64,000 nucleotides of DNA, from assembly GCA_027382625.1 (NCBI GenBank), contig JAJKFJ010021673.1, positions 124,001 through 188,000 on the forward strand. The letters run 5' to 3'. Position numbers and translations under genes: made by a program. Source of the stretch: Tetmemena sp. SeJ-2015 (taxonomy: Eukaryota; Ciliophora; Spirotrichea; Sporadotrichida; Oxytrichidae). Of this stretch, positions 63,131 through 64,000 are shown piece by piece; positions within the stretch are counted from its first letter, which is position 1; the number at the start of each line of letters is the position of its first letter. The notes beneath the pieces were generated by a model, which was not told where the DNA came from, made no database searches, and saw only the letters and a program-made list of their open reading frames with translations.

Positions 63131-64000
63131 TCATTATTTTAAAAGAGGTAACTTTCTCAGCCAAAGTGGGGTTGAACTTTGTAGGCGTACCTGGTTGAGA
63201 ATTCCTGCCAAAGGGAGAATCTTATCCCCCAGGTGACTTCTTCCTTTTCTTTTCCAGCTTTTCAAAAGAACTTAAATACTCTATATATCTTGACTTTGGG
63301 TCTGATCCAAACTTAACAGTACCATGGTTTGCGGGCAAGTGACTGCCTGACTTGGAGCTTCATCAAATAATTAAGTGAACTAATTAATTTTACTCGAAAA
63401 GGAAATAAATTTAAAGTACTCTTAAATCTTAAGTAGCTATTCCTAAACTTCTTATTCTTCAAGCAGCTAATTTCTTCATCATCTATTGCTAATAAATTCT
63501 CTAAAGTAATGATGTTGGATAGTTTTAAACTTATCAATAAGTGAACTTCTCAAATGTTATTTCTCCTTCTAAGTTTTCCTCCAATTGTTTGATGATCTCT
63601 CGAGTAGCTTCAGTTGTCAAAGGCTTCCCAAAGCTTAGCACCTCTTGAATTTCTTCAGTGCTGATTAACCCACTCCCATCCTTGTCAAACATCTTGAAGG
63701 CTGCTGCCAGTTTCTCAGTTGTCAAAAGCTGCTTCTCATTCATAGTAGCAATCACAAATTCAGAGTAGTCAAATAACAAGACTTAATCAATATACTACTA
63801 AGTCGATGAAGTTATTCTTGTTCATGTCAACACAGTCAAAAATTTTGTCCACGTCCTCGTTGTTCAAATTCTTGCCAAAGAAGCGTTCATAGCCAGCCAT
63901 AATCTCACTCTTAGAGAGTTTCCCATCCCCGTCTTTATCTATTGCTTTGAATATCTTAGAGAGTGGTTCTTTCTCTGATTTGCTTAGCAGTTGAGTTACA
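63131..64000 (-). CDS. Calcium-dependent protein kinase (CDPK), C-terminal EF-hands, partial
   Basis: Runs off the right edge. Three EF-hand loops are explicit: DKDGDGKLSKSEI (near 63930), a loop within CVDMNKNNFIDYSEF (near 63820-63760) and DKDGSGLISTEEI (near 63680). The spacing and connecting helices (IMAGYERFFGKNLNNED, AFKMFDKDG) match the calmodulin-like domain of CDPKs, which activate the attached kinase on calcium binding; the kinase lies outside the window. A 34-bp IES splits the second hand and a 166-bp IES is likely after EGEITFEKFT. The tail beyond it reads best as GTVKFGSDPKSRYIEYLSSF, which is one frame off the simple join, so the last exon and the stop near 63131 are tentative. 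Confidence 0.8.
63382..63547 (-). other. Probable IES, 166 bp, pointer AGTTCACTTA
   Basis: A 10-bp repeat TAAGTGAACT (+) at 63372-63381 and 63538-63547. Excision removes a TGA after EKFTY and gives EKFTQLFDEAP; the frame farther downstream still needs one more adjustment. Confidence 0.65.
63771..63804 (-). other. IES, 34 bp, pointer GACT
   Basis: AGTC (+) at 63767-63770 and 63801-63804. Excision gives NKNNFIDYSEFVIATMNEKQ, a correct EF-hand; unspliced it reads through a TGA. Confidence 0.92.

Noticed and set aside
1..64000. CRISPR arrays, bacterial operons or ribosome binding sites
   Set aside because: No regularly spaced repeats; introns, TGA-only stops and IESs show a ciliate nuclear genome.
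1..64000. Scrambled or inverted gene segments
   Set aside because: All gene pieces I could recognise lie in linear order and on one strand; unresolved breaks could hide scrambling but none was demonstrated.
1..64000. tRNA or rRNA genes
   Set aside because: I saw no rRNA-like sequence and no convincing cloverleaf on either strand by eye; short tRNAs could be missed without a covariance search.

Overview
The window reads as germline (micronuclear) DNA of a hypotrich ciliate of the Oxytricha/Stylonychia/Tetmemena kind. Three observations support this. (1) Every recognisable gene uses TGA as its only stop and is full of in-frame TAA and TAG (glutamine), the ciliate nuclear code. (2) Besides ordinary short GT-AG introns (for example five in the Rab gene), coding regions are broken by short AT-rich segments without GT/AG ends that are flanked by 2-10 bp direct repeats. 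Deleting the segment plus one repeat copy restores a family-conserved reading frame each time. These are internal eliminated sequences (IESs) with pointers; 32 are listed, from 21 to 659 bp. (3) A 4.1 kb transposon with ends in C4A4 telomeric repeats (TBE type) sits in a coding exon, with a 3-bp AAT target duplication. 64 kb without telomeres would also be far too long for a hypotrich macronuclear nanochromosome. The species cannot be fixed from the sequence alone.

Layout. 0-10 kb: a frameshifted Rad4/XPC-like relic (+); then, on the minus strand, an SF-assemblin, a long coiled-coil protein, two small conserved-looking genes and a CaMKK-like kinase. 10-16 kb (+): a Q/N-rich protein, a large helical protein and a Rab GTPase. 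16-19 kb (-): a ubiquitin-specific protease whose 3' end almost meets the Rab gene. 19.6-31.3 kb (+): a Gly-rich-tailed protein, a 7 kb Q/N/S-rich low-complexity coding region and a TPR protein. 31.4-47.9 kb (-): a tubulin-tyrosine-ligase-like enzyme, small and coiled-coil genes, a secreted NHL-repeat protein, a Cys/His-rich zinc-finger protein, a small basic protein, succinyl-CoA ligase beta and a cyclic-nucleotide-type potassium channel. 48.3-50.9 kb (-): a casein kinase 1 with an acidic tail. 51.2-57.9 kb (+): one gene split by the TBE. 58-64 kb (-): Pelota/Dom34, an unassigned protein, a possible gene piece and the C-terminal EF-hands of a CDPK.

The genes do not form a pathway or operon. 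The common thread is germline architecture: each must be spliced at DNA level before it is functional. Three places stand out: a foldback transposon nested in a short IES of the tubulin-ligase gene, the TBE whose loss plus one AAT rejoins a frame exactly, and a 46-bp direct repeat that contains the Rab start codon. Many IESs are multiples of three without a stop, so they look like ordinary protein sequence in a plain translation.
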